Assembly (NCBI GenBank): GCA_016840085.1
Contig: JAEOTA010000058.1
Coordinates: forward strand, 33,083-97,082
Length of the DNA: 64,000 nt
Reading direction: 5' to 3'
Origin: Promethearchaeota archaeon
GTDB lineage: Archaea; Asgardarchaeota; Lokiarchaeia; Sigyniarchaeales; SOKP01
Below the pieces are notes generated by a model that ran no database searches, was not told where the DNA came from, and saw only the letters and a program-made list of their open reading frames with translations. A program made the position numbers and the translations under genes. Shown piece by piece: positions 19,171-27,901 of this stretch (its first letter is position 1; each line of letters begins with the position of its first letter).

Positions 19171-20192
19171 TCTTTCAATTCACCTCCATTTTTGTTATCA
19201 TCTTCATCTACTAGACTTATATACAAATCTTCTAACCGAGAAGTGCGGTCTTTGCTAAATCCGACAATTGGAAGTCTCATGTCTATAGATAAAATTTCGT
19301 GAATTTTCTTAAGAGATAACGGTGTCCCATTGTAAAATATATTGAAACCAGGAAGAACTTCATCGTATGTGACAAAATTTTTAGCCCCATTTTCGCAATA
19401 TTGTTCAATTTTATTCCTGATTTCATTTACTACTTTATCAACTTGTGAAAATTCGAGTGGCTCAAAAAGTTCGCATTGGATTTGCTTTTTAGTCATTTTC
19501 TGTTCTAAATTGATTAGAGTGTCCGCTGCAATTAAATTTCCACGATTAATTATGACTATTCGATCACAGACTTCTGATATTTCATACAATAGATGAGACG
19601 AGAGAAAAATTGTTTTCCCCATTTTTTTCAATTTTTGCAAGATATTTCGAACTAGAATGCGTCCTGAAGGATCCAAACCTGTTTGAGGTTCGTCAAGAAC
19701 AAGCAAATCAGGATCATGTACTAGTGCCTGTGCAAGTCCTAACCTTTGAACCATTCCTTTTGAAAATTCTTTTATGATTTTGTTTTTCCATTTTGACATT
19801 TCAACAACATCAAGCGCCCAGTCTACTCGTTTTTCAATAATATCTTTAGATAATCCTAATAAACGACAATAATAACGAAGTATCTGATTTGGGGTTACTT
19901 GTCCGTAAAAGGCGGGCAAATCAATTAAAAAACCAATTTGTTTAAAAAGATCAGCTGGTTTTTTCTTTATATCAATTAAGTCCCCATTATGATTATATAT
20001 TTCGATTTTGCCACTCGTCGGTTTAATTAATCCGCCTAACATTTTCATAGTTGTTGTTTTCCCTGCTCCATTGGGACCGACAAATCCTAAGATTTCACCT
20101 TCATAAATTTCCAAATTTAAATTATTTACTGCCATTAAATCATGGAACCTTTTACTAAGGTTCGTGAACTTTACTATAGTTTTATTTGACAT
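19167..20192 (-). CDS. ABC transporter ATPase, ABC-2 exporter type
   Basis: Cytosolic ATPase of the exporter encoded with the permease at 18409-19170. Motifs in order: Walker A GPNGAGKTT (about residue 38), Q-loop in FKQIGFLIDLPAF, signature FSKGMVQRL (the LSGGQ equivalent used by ABC-2 exporters), Walker B LLVLDEPQTGLD and the switch His in LSSHLLYE. At 341 aa it carries a C-terminal extension of about 120 residues after the core, a usual regulatory region in this group. It is the first gene of the pair; the AT-rich 20193-20566 region must hold its promoter. Confidence 0.9.
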   Translation of the reverse strand: MSNKTIVKFTNLSKRFHDLMAVNNLNLEIYEGEILGFVGPNGAGKTTTMKMLGGLIKPTSGKIEIYNHNGDLIDIKKKPADLFKQIGFLIDLPAFYGQVTPNQILRYYCRLLGLSKDIIEKRVDWALDVVEMSKWKNKIIKEFSKGMVQRLGLAQALVHDPDLLVLDEPQTGLDPSGRILVRNILQKLKKMGKTIFLSSHLLYEISEVCDRIVIINRGNLIAADTLINLEQKMTKKQIQCELFEPLEFSQVDKVVNEIRNKIEQYCENGAKNFVTYDEVLPGFNIFYNGTPLSLKKIHEILSIDMRLPIVGFSKDRTSRLEDLYISLVDEDDNKNGGELKE

Positions 20193-20566
20193 ATTTACTA
20201 CAAATCGTTATTTTTAATTTTGAATACTATAGGCTTGTATTTCCAAAAGAGAAATTAGAAGTATCGTAATATTTAACTTATGGAATCCAATTTTTCTATT
20301 TTCAGTTTTGTGAATTAAATCAATTAGAACCTTAATTAGAATCTTAGGAAAACAAAATTTCTAAAAGAGAATTTTTAGAGTTAAAATTTCTCTCATGAAA
20401 TTTAAAATTTTTCTGAGAGGTTGATTAACTTTTCTTCAATTAGCAGAAAAGGTAAATTCAGAGTCTGATTTCAATGAAAATTCCTATGAAAAAAAGAAAC
20501 TCACATTTTTTCATGAAATTTTTGCTTAATAAATGGAATAATTATTAAAAATGATGTTACATAGGT
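20193..20566. other. Intergenic region with one flank of the GC-rich gene
   Basis: Non-coding, AT-rich. The left side must carry the promoter of the ABC operon (read leftward). It contains several AAATTTCTC/GAGAAATT-like short inverted stretches (about 20340-20410) and ends with the left copy of the direct repeat at 20448-20482 that brackets the alien hydrolase gene. Confidence 0.5.
20448..20482. repeat. Direct repeat, left copy, bracketing the GC-rich gene
   Basis: The first 24 nt, beginning AAAGGTAAATTCAGAGTCTG, are identical to 21471-21494; after two mismatches the repeat continues with ATGAAAATT. The copies lie about 1.0 kb apart on either side of a gene whose base composition is unlike all its neighbours. 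This suggests an insertion or duplication event. Confidence 0.7.
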
Positions 20567-21397
20567 ATGAATATGAACCGTATCCAAATCAAAGCTCGCG
20601 GATTTACGTTTGATGCCTGGTCAGATGGGCCGGAAGAGGGGCCCTTGCTACTGTTATTGCATGGTTTGCCCCGAACGAGCTGGGAGTGGCACCATCAACT
20701 GCCGAAATTAGCTGAGGCTGGGTTCCGAACTGTTGTGCCTGATCTGAGGGGTTATTGTCCGGGTGCGCGACCTGAAGGTGTGGAGGCATATGTTGTAGAT
20801 GAGTTTGTCGAAGATATACTGGCAATTGCCGATCAGCTTGGATGGGGGGATCGACCATTTCATCTTATGGGTACCAGTATCGGCTCAGTGGTTGCATGGT
20901 GTATTGCCGGAGAGTATCCACAGCGGGTAGCGACGCTGGCTTGCATCAACATTCCACATCCTATGGCAATTGTTGAGGTGATGGCGACAGAGGCGGCGGA
21001 TAAACAACGACAAAAGATGAGTTATTTTTCTAATTTCAGAAAAGAGGGCAATCAATTGAAAATGTTTGAGTCTACCCTTAAACGCATGGAATTGCCGGCC
21101 GAAGAGACCGACCCGTATCGTGAGGCGCTCAGCAGCGAAGAAGCGCTTCGGGCCATTTTTCACTGGTATCGGGTACTTAAAATTCCACCACTAAAACCGG
21201 TTGTCATGCCCACTCTGTACATTTGGCCCCGAAAGGCAGGTAATGTTTCCCGGGAGGCGGCTGAAGCAAATGCGCATTATGTTGAAGCACCGTATCGATT
21301 CGAGATCCTCGAAGTTGCGCGCAATTTCGCACTTCAAATGGAGCCTGAAAAGATAACCCATCTATTGCTTGAGCATCTGGCTGAACACGCTCAATAA
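20567..21397 (+). CDS. Alpha/beta hydrolase, GC-rich bacterial-looking gene with degenerate catalytic triad
   Basis: Epoxide-hydrolase/haloalkane-dehalogenase-like alpha/beta hydrolase fold of 276 aa. The oxyanion motif HGLPRTSWEW is present, and the nucleophile elbow reads MGTSIGSVVAW, with Ser in place of the Asp of close families. The expected acid after strand 6 (WGxxD) reads IWPRKAGN with no Asp, and the expected GHF catalytic histidine reads VARNF. The enzyme may therefore be inactive or have moved to other chemistry. The gene is clearly foreign: by hand count 33 of 60 bases in 20641-20700 are G or C, against 15 of 60 in 21601-21660. Direct repeats flank it. A recent transfer from a bacterium is the simplest reading. 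Confidence 0.85.
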   Translation: MNMNRIQIKARGFTFDAWSDGPEEGPLLLLLHGLPRTSWEWHHQLPKLAEAGFRTVVPDLRGYCPGARPEGVEAYVVDEFVEDILAIADQLGWGDRPFHLMGTSIGSVVAWCIAGEYPQRVATLACINIPHPMAIVEVMATEAADKQRQKMSYFSNFRKEGNQLKMFESTLKRMELPAEETDPYREALSSEEALRAIFHWYRVLKIPPLKPVVMPTLYIWPRKAGNVSREAAEANAHYVEAPYRFEILEVARNFALQMEPEKITHLLLEHLAEHAQ

Positions 21398-21444
21398 AAC
21401 TATGCGTTGAACATTGGCTTGGTTCGAGCCTTTTTAAATTTTGT

Positions 21445-21466
21445 CCCAATTTCATAGGAAATTGGG
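21445..21466. terminator. Perfect 9-bp hairpin downstream of the hydrolase gene
   Basis: CCCAATTTC and GAAATTGGG pair perfectly around the 4-nt loop ATAG. The hairpin lies 48 nt after the stop codon of the GC-rich gene. There is no strong T tract on the plus strand after it, so it could be an imported factor-independent terminator, a processing site or a recombination feature. Confidence 0.5.
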
Positions 21467-21470
21467 TTGG

Positions 21471-21505
21471 AAAGGTAAATTCAGAGTCTGATTTTCATGA
21501 AAATT
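21471..21505. repeat. Direct repeat, right copy, bracketing the GC-rich gene
   Basis: Right-hand copy of the repeat at 20448-20482, beginning 5 nt after the hairpin. It lies upstream of the APH-like gene at 21597, so one copy may be the original upstream region of that gene and the other a duplication made during insertion. Confidence 0.7.
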
Positions 21506-21596
21506 TATTTGAAATAAATCTTATTTTCTTGGATGGCAAAATCAAAGTCTGACACTAAAATTTTTAAATTTACTTATATCATAGAAATTTAGTGAG

Positions 21597-22568
21597 ATGA
21601 TATTTTCAGAAAGCGAGATTGAAAATATTTTAAGATATTATGATGTTGGTTCATTGGTTAAATTCAAGGGAAAATTAGACAATGGGTTTCAGAGTGAAAA
21701 TTTTCATATTTTGACTGAGAGAGGGGATTTTGTCGTCAGAGTTATATATGATACTGAAAAAAACATAAAGATATGCATGAGAGTATATGAATATTTAGCT
21801 AGAAATGGTATTAAGACACCAAATCCTATGAGTAACAAAGAAAATGCTCTCTTTTTGTCATATAAAGAGCAGTTTGTCGTTATCCAAACTTTTCTGGAGG
21901 GAAGCGATGAATCTAATATCAAAAAAATAAATCAACTGCTACCCTTTTTTGGAAAAAAATTAGGAAAAATACACTATATCTCAAAAAAAATGGTTGATGA
22001 GCTCGGAAAAGAAATTTTCGTTAGAGATCAAGATACCATAACAGCTGTTAGAAATATGGCAAGGAGATATATGGTAAAGGATGATTATATCTATAACCAG
22101 TATAAGGAATGGGAGAAAGAAATAGAAAAGTTACCAGCTCATTTATTAACTAAGGCGGTTATTCATGGGGATATCGGACCTAAAGACTTTTTCTTTAAAA
22201 AGGGAATCTTTACGGGAATAATGGATTTTAATGCTGCGGGATATGACTGTTTGCTCTTTGACATCGCTCCGATGATGATGTATTGCGGATTATATCATCC
22301 AAAAAGAATTGAAGATTATATTAGATTTGTTCACGCTTATTTGGAAGAGTCTCCTGTCAAAAAAGAAGAATTTAAATGGTTATATCTTATTCTTAAGACA
22401 AGATGGTTAGGGCAAATTTTTTATCATCAGTATAGATATGCAGAGGGAATCACAAGAGGTCTGGATACAAATAACAGAGAAGAGAATCTACAAGGAGTGG
22501 AAGATGGGAAGTATTTTTTAAAAATATTAGAACAATTTTCACATGATGATTTTTTTACAGTATTATAG
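21597..22568 (+). CDS. Aminoglycoside phosphotransferase/homoserine kinase-like kinase
   Basis: Small-molecule kinase of the APH/ThrB-II fold, 323 aa, soluble. The catalytic loop reads AVIHGDIGPKDFFF: the HGD with catalytic D192 is intact, but the metal-binding Asn of the usual HGDxxPxN is Asp (D197). The DFG equivalent is GIMDFNAAG (D210). The N-lobe has GSLVKFKGKLDNGFQSENF, then a strand ending in FVVRVI where the ATP-binding Lys is expected but Arg is seen. Families with this fold phosphorylate homoserine, choline, sugars or antibiotics; nothing in the context chooses between them. It may have lost its original promoter to the insertion next to it. Confidence 0.8.
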   Translation: MIFSESEIENILRYYDVGSLVKFKGKLDNGFQSENFHILTERGDFVVRVIYDTEKNIKICMRVYEYLARNGIKTPNPMSNKENALFLSYKEQFVVIQTFLEGSDESNIKKINQLLPFFGKKLGKIHYISKKMVDELGKEIFVRDQDTITAVRNMARRYMVKDDYIYNQYKEWEKEIEKLPAHLLTKAVIHGDIGPKDFFFKKGIFTGIMDFNAAGYDCLLFDIAPMMMYCGLYHPKRIEDYIRFVHAYLEESPVKKEEFKWLYLILKTRWLGQIFYHQYRYAEGITRGLDTNNREENLQGVEDGKYFLKILEQFSHDDFFTVL

Positions 22569-22650
22569 AACAGGGTTAAAAATTTTTAATTAATTGAATT
22601 TCGAATAAGAAAAGGTTCAAAAAAAAAAATACAATTTAAGAATTACATTT

Positions 22651-23820
22651 TCAAGATTTCTTTATTTTTTTGCTTATAAGGATTGCTACAAAGGATAGAA
22701 CACCAAGTAGAATGAATACATTATATCCTGGAATTATACCATCTCCATTATCATCTCCTTCTTCAGGAAGAAGTGGACACTTCATTAGTGGAAAATTATC
22801 CTGAGAACCTTCTGTACTTGTAACATTATATGGCGTATCCCCTATACCGTCATCATTAGCATCTACACCATTGTAATCATCCCAATAATTACCAATAGTT
22901 CCATTGTCCCATTGGTTATCTATTCCACTATCCCTAGCATTTAATCCATTCCCGATAAAACAGTTTTTGTTTACAAGGTTTTCATCGCTCCTATCTGATA
23001 GGGATATCCCAGTTTCACTATTATCGTTTGTGATATTTTCCGAGAGGGTATTATTATTGCAATAATCATCTAAATGTATCCCTTCATTAGAATTCTTATG
23101 TGCGGTGTTTCTCGAGAGAGTGTTGAAATTACATCTTAACCATAATAATATTCCACGATCTCTATTGTCATTCACGATATTTCCTGAGATGGTATTATAA
23201 CTACAGCGATCTTTAAATGTAATTCCTACATTATTATTTTTTAAAGTATTTCCTATAATAATATTAACATCACAATTTGAGTCAAGTCTAATCCCCGCCC
23301 AGACATTGTCGTTTACTCTACAATTCGAAATTGTATTATTATCACAATCATTATAGAGAAATATTCCATGCCTGTTGTTATTTGAACAGGTATTATTTAT
23401 CAAAATTCCGTAATTTGTGTATTCCAATCGGATCCCTGCGTCATTTGTCTCATTACCCGCATTGTAAACAGAGCAATTTCTGATTATAAAATCCTCATTT
23501 TTGGAATTTTGTATAAAAATCCCACTTCCCGTCGGTGAACCATTGGCGTCAATTATAACGTTTTCAATAACATAAAATCCATTGACAAAAGTACACCATG
23601 GTTTTATAAGAGTTTCTGTCCAATTACCATCAATATGTATAAAAGATTCGATATAAGTTACAGATAATTTCAGGCTTTTTAAATTAGTCTCATATTGAAT
23701 TTCTATGGTTCCATCATTATTCCCTTGATCGTCAATGATATTAAAATTGCTAATGGTCGATACTGCGAAAATCATCCCGAAAACTATTATAGTCATTTTT
23801 ATTTTGTTTTTATTTCTCAT
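22651..23820 (-). CDS. NosD-type beta-helix surface protein
   Basis: A 389-aa member of the same surface family as 6963-9578 and 9915-12734. It has a hydrophobic N-terminal segment (KMTIIVFGMIFAVSTIS), an opening domain with IHIDGNW, and about eight beta-helix repeats (NNNTLSENITNDNSETGIS and similar). The NosD end module follows (QWDNGTIGNYWDDYNGVDA with the Asp-rich loop DANDDGIGDTPY), then IIPGYNVFILLG, a hydrophobic helix and KKIKKS. The Pro-Glu linker is replaced by a short acidic EEGDDNGDG stretch. It carries the identical 31-nt upstream element at 23857-23887, which points to co-expression with the tandem pair 11 kb away. Confidence 0.9.
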   Translation of the reverse strand: MRNKNKIKMTIIVFGMIFAVSTISNFNIIDDQGNNDGTIEIQYETNLKSLKLSVTYIESFIHIDGNWTETLIKPWCTFVNGFYVIENVIIDANGSPTGSGIFIQNSKNEDFIIRNCSVYNAGNETNDAGIRLEYTNYGILINNTCSNNNRHGIFLYNDCDNNTISNCRVNDNVWAGIRLDSNCDVNIIIGNTLKNNNVGITFKDRCSYNTISGNIVNDNRDRGILLWLRCNFNTLSRNTAHKNSNEGIHLDDYCNNNTLSENITNDNSETGISLSDRSDENLVNKNCFIGNGLNARDSGIDNQWDNGTIGNYWDDYNGVDANDDGIGDTPYNVTSTEGSQDNFPLMKCPLLPEEGDDNGDGIIPGYNVFILLGVLSFVAILISKKIKKS

Positions 23821-24231
23821 TATATTTCACCCAAAATTTATTGGATTAAGTATAAAATTGACAATTATGTATTTAACACTTTTGTATGTAATTCACATAT
23901 TAAATATTCTTGCAGAAAATCCAAAAACACCCATATTAAAAGTATAAGTGGTATATTTCATATATGAAATGCCTAACACTTATCTTGCTAATATTTAATA
24001 GAATAGGTGTGTGAATTTATTTAAATCCAATACCTAAATTTTGTAACCCCCCAAATTTTAAATGTTGAATGTGAACTCGCCCAAAATATCGCTAAAAAAT
24101 TAAAGGAAATATAACTTTAAAAATAGAAAGAATAATCCTTAGGAATATATAAATGTCTCAAACTAACTAAAATTCTGATTAGATAAATTAAATGAATAAA
24201 AAGAAAAAATAAATTAAAAAAATGTTTAGAT
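23821..24231. other. Intergenic region between NosD-type gene and thermosome gene
   Basis: Non-coding, about 410 nt. It contains the 31-nt element of the NosD-type gene (23857-23887) and, at about 23930-23985, a short imperfect inverted sequence around TTCATATATGAAAT. The rest is the AT-rich 3' side of the thermosome gene. No RNA gene recognised. Confidence 0.5.
23857..23887 (-). promoter_or_regulatory. Conserved 31-nt upstream element, copy 3
   Basis: Third perfect copy of the element found at 9615-9645 and 12771-12801, again beginning 37 nt before the start codon. This gene is diverged in its coding region, so the perfect conservation suggests selection on promoter or leader function. Confidence 0.7.
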
Positions 24232-25917
24232 TTACATCATACCAGGAGGAAGACCTCCCATCCCTCCCATACCAGGCGGCATACCGCCCATCCCTCCCAT
24301 CCCTCCACCAGGAGGCATTGGGGGCATTGCAGACTTCGCGCTAGCGATGATATCATCGATTCGCAAAATCATGGAGGTTGCTTCGGTGCTACTTTTAATA
24401 GCTTGAGCTTTGACGATGGTTGGTTCGACAACACCAATTTTCATCATATCAACAATAACATCTCCAGTATCTAAGTCGTGTCCCGCGAATTTATTTCCTT
24501 GTTGATGAGAAGCTCGTAATTTCATTAATGTATCAATTTGGTCTAGGCCTGCGTTTTCAGCTAAGGTTTTTGGGATGATATCAAGTGAATCAGCAAATAC
24601 TTCAACCGCAAGTTGTTCACGTCCACCTAATGTAGAGGCATATTCTCTTAATTGAATCGCAGTCTCGATTTCTGGAGCGCCACCACCGCCAACAATTTTT
24701 TGATCTTCTACCACATCTCGAATTACGCAAAGTGCATCGTGAATTGCTCTCTCAACTTCATCAACGACAAGTTCAGTTCCTCCTCTAATGAGAATTACAA
24801 CTGATTTCGGATCTTTACATTCTTCAATAAAAATCCAACTGTCGTTCATTATTTTTCGTTCTTCTACCACTCCAGCATATCCTAGCTTTTCTGGAGTCAC
24901 ATCATCAAGATTTGTAAAGATCATACCACCAGTAGCTTTTGAGAGTTTTTCTATATCTGATTTCTTAACTCGCCTTATTGCCATAATTCCCGCTTTTGAA
25001 AGAAAATGTTGTGCGAGATCATCAATTCCTTTTTGACAAATGACGACGTTAGTTTCAGATTTTTCAATTTTTTCAACCATAGTTCTTAACATTTTTTCTT
25101 CTTCATCTAAGAATTGCTGAATTTGCTCTGGACTGGTAATTTGAAGTTTAGCATCGAATTCTGTTTTTTCTATTTCAATCGCGCTTTGTAAGAGTAAGAT
25201 TTTTGCGTCTTTTACGATTTTTGGCATTCCGGGACTTACAACCTCTTTGTCAAGAATAATACCTTTGATTAATCCCGTATCATCAATTGAATCTCCCTCT
25301 TTCTTCTGAATTTGGACTTTATCAATGTCGGCAACCCATTTACCATTATCATCTTTTTCGGCAATTGCTTTAATAGCATCCATACAAATTTGAGCTAACA
25401 TTTCTTTTGATTCTGAAACGATTTTAGACGACATACACGTCATTGCTACGTTTTTTAATCCTTCTTCGTCATCAATACCGCTTTTTACAGACATATTATC
25501 AAGTATTTCAATTGCTTTATCTGCTGCTTTACGAAAACCTTCAGTGATTACTGTAGGGTGAATCTTTTGCTCTATAAGTTTCTTGGCTCTTTTTAATAAT
25601 TCACCAGCAAGAATAACTGATGTTGTTGTTCCATCGCCAACTTCAGAATCTTGAGTTTTTGCGACTTCAACCATCATTTTAGCAGCAGGGTGTTGAACAT
25701 CGATTTCCTTTAATATAGTAGCGCCATCGTTGGTTATAACAACATCTCCGAATTGGTCAACTAACATTTTATCCATTCCCATAGGCCCAAGTGAAGTTCG
25801 GACAGCTTCTGCAATTACAATAGCAGCTGCAATGTTATTCGACATTGCATCACGCCCACGTTGTCGTTCAGTTCCTTCTTTCATAATAAGAACAGGTGTT
25901 CCACCAAGTTGTGCCAT
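24232..25917 (-). CDS. Thermosome subunit (group II chaperonin)
   Basis: ATP-dependent protein-folding chaperonin of the archaeal/eukaryotic CCT type, 561 aa, the normal length. Hallmarks: [16 protein letters not shown] near residue 43, the ATP-site motif [16 protein letters not shown], a GGGAPEIE segment in the equatorial domain, and a C-terminal tail of repeated Gly-Gly-Met/Met-Pro-Pro units, which is usual for thermosomes. No operon partner. Group II chaperonins make a double ring closed by a built-in lid, so no GroES partner is expected. A TATA-like element lies at 25981-25996. Confidence 0.97.
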   Translation of the reverse strand: MAQLGGTPVLIMKEGTERQRGRDAMSNNIAAAIVIAEAVRTSLGPMGMDKMLVDQFGDVVITNDGATILKEIDVQHPAAKMMVEVAKTQDSEVGDGTTTSVILAGELLKRAKKLIEQKIHPTVITEGFRKAADKAIEILDNMSVKSGIDDEEGLKNVAMTCMSSKIVSESKEMLAQICMDAIKAIAEKDDNGKWVADIDKVQIQKKEGDSIDDTGLIKGIILDKEVVSPGMPKIVKDAKILLLQSAIEIEKTEFDAKLQITSPEQIQQFLDEEEKMLRTMVEKIEKSETNVVICQKGIDDLAQHFLSKAGIMAIRRVKKSDIEKLSKATGGMIFTNLDDVTPEKLGYAGVVEERKIMNDSWIFIEECKDPKSVVILIRGGTELVVDEVERAIHDALCVIRDVVEDQKIVGGGGAPEIETAIQLREYASTLGGREQLAVEVFADSLDIIPKTLAENAGLDQIDTLMKLRASHQQGNKFAGHDLDTGDVIVDMMKIGVVEPTIVKAQAIKSSTEATSMILRIDDIIASAKSAMPPMPPGGGMGGMGGMPPGMGGMGGLPPGMM

Positions 25918-25980
25918 TTTTAATTTTTCACCTTGTTTGTAAATTTTATTTTGAATATTTTTTTTGAATTTAAAATTATA

Positions 25981-25996
25981 CTTATTTATTTATATA
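25981..25996 (-). promoter_or_regulatory. TATA-like promoter element of the thermosome gene
   Basis: On the minus strand this reads TATATAAATAAATAAG, a strong archaeal TATA-box candidate about 65-80 nt upstream of the thermosome start. Transcription would begin about 25 nt closer, leaving a 5' leader of about 40 nt. Inferred from sequence only. Confidence 0.45.
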
Positions 25997-26118
25997 GATC
26001 TCTAAGTCATAAAATTAAAAAAGTTTTCGTATTTTTTAAAATTTAAGGGAGCAATAGCAGTTAAATTGTCTTTTCTTAATAAGAAGTAATAATCTTTAGT
26101 TATGAGGATTGTATTAGA

Positions 26119-26280
26119 TCATTTAGTAAGTTCTCTTCTTTTTAGTCGTATATCTTTTCCATGGCATCTTCTACATTTTTTGGCTCTAATTGGGTTCAAG
26201 GCACCACATCGTCTACAAACTGATTTTTCCAATAGGTGGTATCTCGCTATTCTGCGTTTCACTGGATCGTCAATCGGCAT
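26119..26280 (-). CDS. rpl40e: Ribosomal protein eL40
   Basis: A 53-aa basic protein with the eL40 zinc-binding pattern: SVCRRCGALNP followed by KKCRRCHGKDIRLKRRE. The four cysteines (22, 25, 36 and 39) form the C4 zinc site of this large-subunit protein, and the C-terminal LRxKRRE-type end is diagnostic. In archaea eL40 is free-standing, unlike the eukaryotic ubiquitin fusion. ATG at 26280 begins MPIDDPVKRRIARYHLLEK, a family-typical N-terminus. It lies upstream of the thermosome gene on the same strand and diverges from the eL38-like gene at 26469. Confidence 0.93.
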   Translation of the reverse strand: MPIDDPVKRRIARYHLLEKSVCRRCGALNPIRAKKCRRCHGKDIRLKRRELTK

Positions 26281-26468
26281 TTTTACTCAGTCTTTATGTT
26301 TTTTACTTTGAAATGTAACTTACTTATTAACCTATCAAGAATGATTTCTAAAACATGCGATTCCAAATAAAATTTATGATTAAATAAATGTAGAATAAGA
26401 TAAAATTAAAATTCTATAATGAATAGATCTATCTATCAATTATCATGTCTAAATTTTATTGAAAAATT

Positions 26469-26663
26469 ATGCCTAGAGAAATATTTGATGAAGAAAAGTT
26501 CTTAGAATTATCAGAATACGCGATTCATTGTCGTGTAAAGCGGTTAAAAGATTTTGTGAAATTGAAACTAAGGACAAAGAAAATTCTTTATACATATAAA
26601 ACAGATCCACTATCCGCAGAGAGATTATTACGAAATATTAGTTGTGATATAATAGAATTATGA
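26469..26663 (+). CDS. rpl38e: Ribosomal protein eL38
   Basis: A 64-aa protein matching the eukaryotic/archaeal L38e pattern: MPREI start, FLELSEYAIHCRVKRLKD (like the helix ending in A+..KVKK.KD), VKLKLRTKKILYTYKTD (the VKFK.R...YLYTL strand pair) and a final helix AERLLRNIS. eL38 is patchily present in archaea, including Asgard genomes, and is a large-subunit protein. Divergent from eL40, with which it shares a 188-nt intergenic region. The family call rests on motif order and length. Confidence 0.85.
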   Translation: MPREIFDEEKFLELSEYAIHCRVKRLKDFVKLKLRTKKILYTYKTDPLSAERLLRNISCDIIEL

Positions 26664-26765
26664 AATTATGATTCTACGAATTATAATACTTTTTATTTTC
26701 TATATAATTGGAGAAAACTACACTAATTAACAAAGTTAATTTAAATAACCTTAAACTGAGAAATC

Positions 26766-27686
26766 ATGATTCAATCTCTCTATATTTTTCAAAGCGCTTC
26801 GAAAAATATCTTATATAATAAGAATTTCCAGAGCGATGAAAAGATGGAAATGTTTAGTTCTTTTTTTTCAGCATTACAAACTTTTGTGTCTGAGTTAACA
26901 TTGAGTCGCACAGATTCATTAAACACAATTGAATTAGGGGAATATTTTGTTCTAATTACCAGCATTCCTGAGATAATGTCTGATTTGGTAATAATTGTTG
27001 ATAAAGCAGATATAAAGGAGGTGCAAAAACTAATCCCAAAAATAATAAATATTGTATTAAGTCATCAAGATTTATTTATTAATTGGGACCAAGAGCCAGA
27101 AAAGCTTGAAATGTTTGATTTAAAGATAATACAACTGATTCTCTCAAATAAAAAATTGATCTCTGAATCTTCTTTAACTGCTAACCAAAGTGCTATATTA
27201 AAATCAATCTGGGAACAAAAAGGAACCTTATCTGAGCAATTACGAGAGAATTTGTTAAAAGAAATGGAAGAACTTAATGAAAAAAATTTAACTGAGGAAA
27301 ATTATCTAAATAAATACAACATTTCTATGAAATTAATTGATATTTCGGAGAAACTTAGGGATGATGAAAGATTTATTGAGTATCAAACAGAAGCAAAATC
27401 GATTAAAGATGAGATTAAAGATCGAAGACTTAGGTTACAATACTATTTAGACAAACTTAAAGAATCTTTAGAATATTCTAAGTATGCAGAAACTTATTCT
27501 TATCTTTATTCTTTTTGTATGAAACTCCAAAATTTTGTTGAACCTGAAATTATTGAAAACTATAAAACACTTGCGAAAACCTTGTTTAATAGAAAAAAAA
27601 TTCCTAGAGAAGAATTTAAGAAAGTGCTTAAAGAAATTTCAATGATAGAGGAAAATATTACTCAGGTGTTTTCTTTAAACCTATAA
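26766..27686 (+). CDS. Longin/roadblock-like domain protein with helical C-terminal half
   Basis: Unnamed 306-aa cytosolic protein. Residues 1 to about 120 look like a longin/roadblock sensor: LYIFQSASKNILYNKNF (two strands), MFSSFFSALQTFVSEL (helix), NTIELGEYFVLITSI and SDLVIIVDK (strands), then VQKLIPKIINIVLSHQDLF (helix). The rest is mostly helical and charged, with coiled-coil-like stretches around 160-290. The N-terminal half resembles the last 110 residues of the membrane protein at 3911-6127. A TATA-like AATTTAAATAACC lies about 30 nt before the start. A role in GTPase regulation or sensing is inference. Confidence 0.7.
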   Translation: MIQSLYIFQSASKNILYNKNFQSDEKMEMFSSFFSALQTFVSELTLSRTDSLNTIELGEYFVLITSIPEIMSDLVIIVDKADIKEVQKLIPKIINIVLSHQDLFINWDQEPEKLEMFDLKIIQLILSNKKLISESSLTANQSAILKSIWEQKGTLSEQLRENLLKEMEELNEKNLTEENYLNKYNISMKLIDISEKLRDDERFIEYQTEAKSIKDEIKDRRLRLQYYLDKLKESLEYSKYAETYSYLYSFCMKLQNFVEPEIIENYKTLAKTLFNRKKIPREEFKKVLKEISMIEENITQVFSLNL

Positions 27687-27901
27687 TTCCTTTATTAGAA
27701 AATTTCTATAACATTTGGTTTTTTTCATATCACCTAATGCGTTAATTATTTAGATTCAAATCTTATTTAAATAAGGAGTTATGAATTGATAACATAAAAT
27801 TAATTAAATATTATTAATAGAGATCAATTACATCACGCTAAATCAAAAACAATATAAAAGAATATTATTAAATCCGATTAATTTAATCTGGTCTGTTAAT
27901 A

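Noticed and set aside
21410..21440. GGTTCGAGCC resembling a tRNA T-loop
   Set aside because: No acceptor stem, D-arm or anticodon arm can be built around it.
20604..21455. Minus-strand open frames within the GC-rich hydrolase region
   Set aside because: Shadows produced by the higher G+C content; the plus-strand hydrolase is clearly the real gene.
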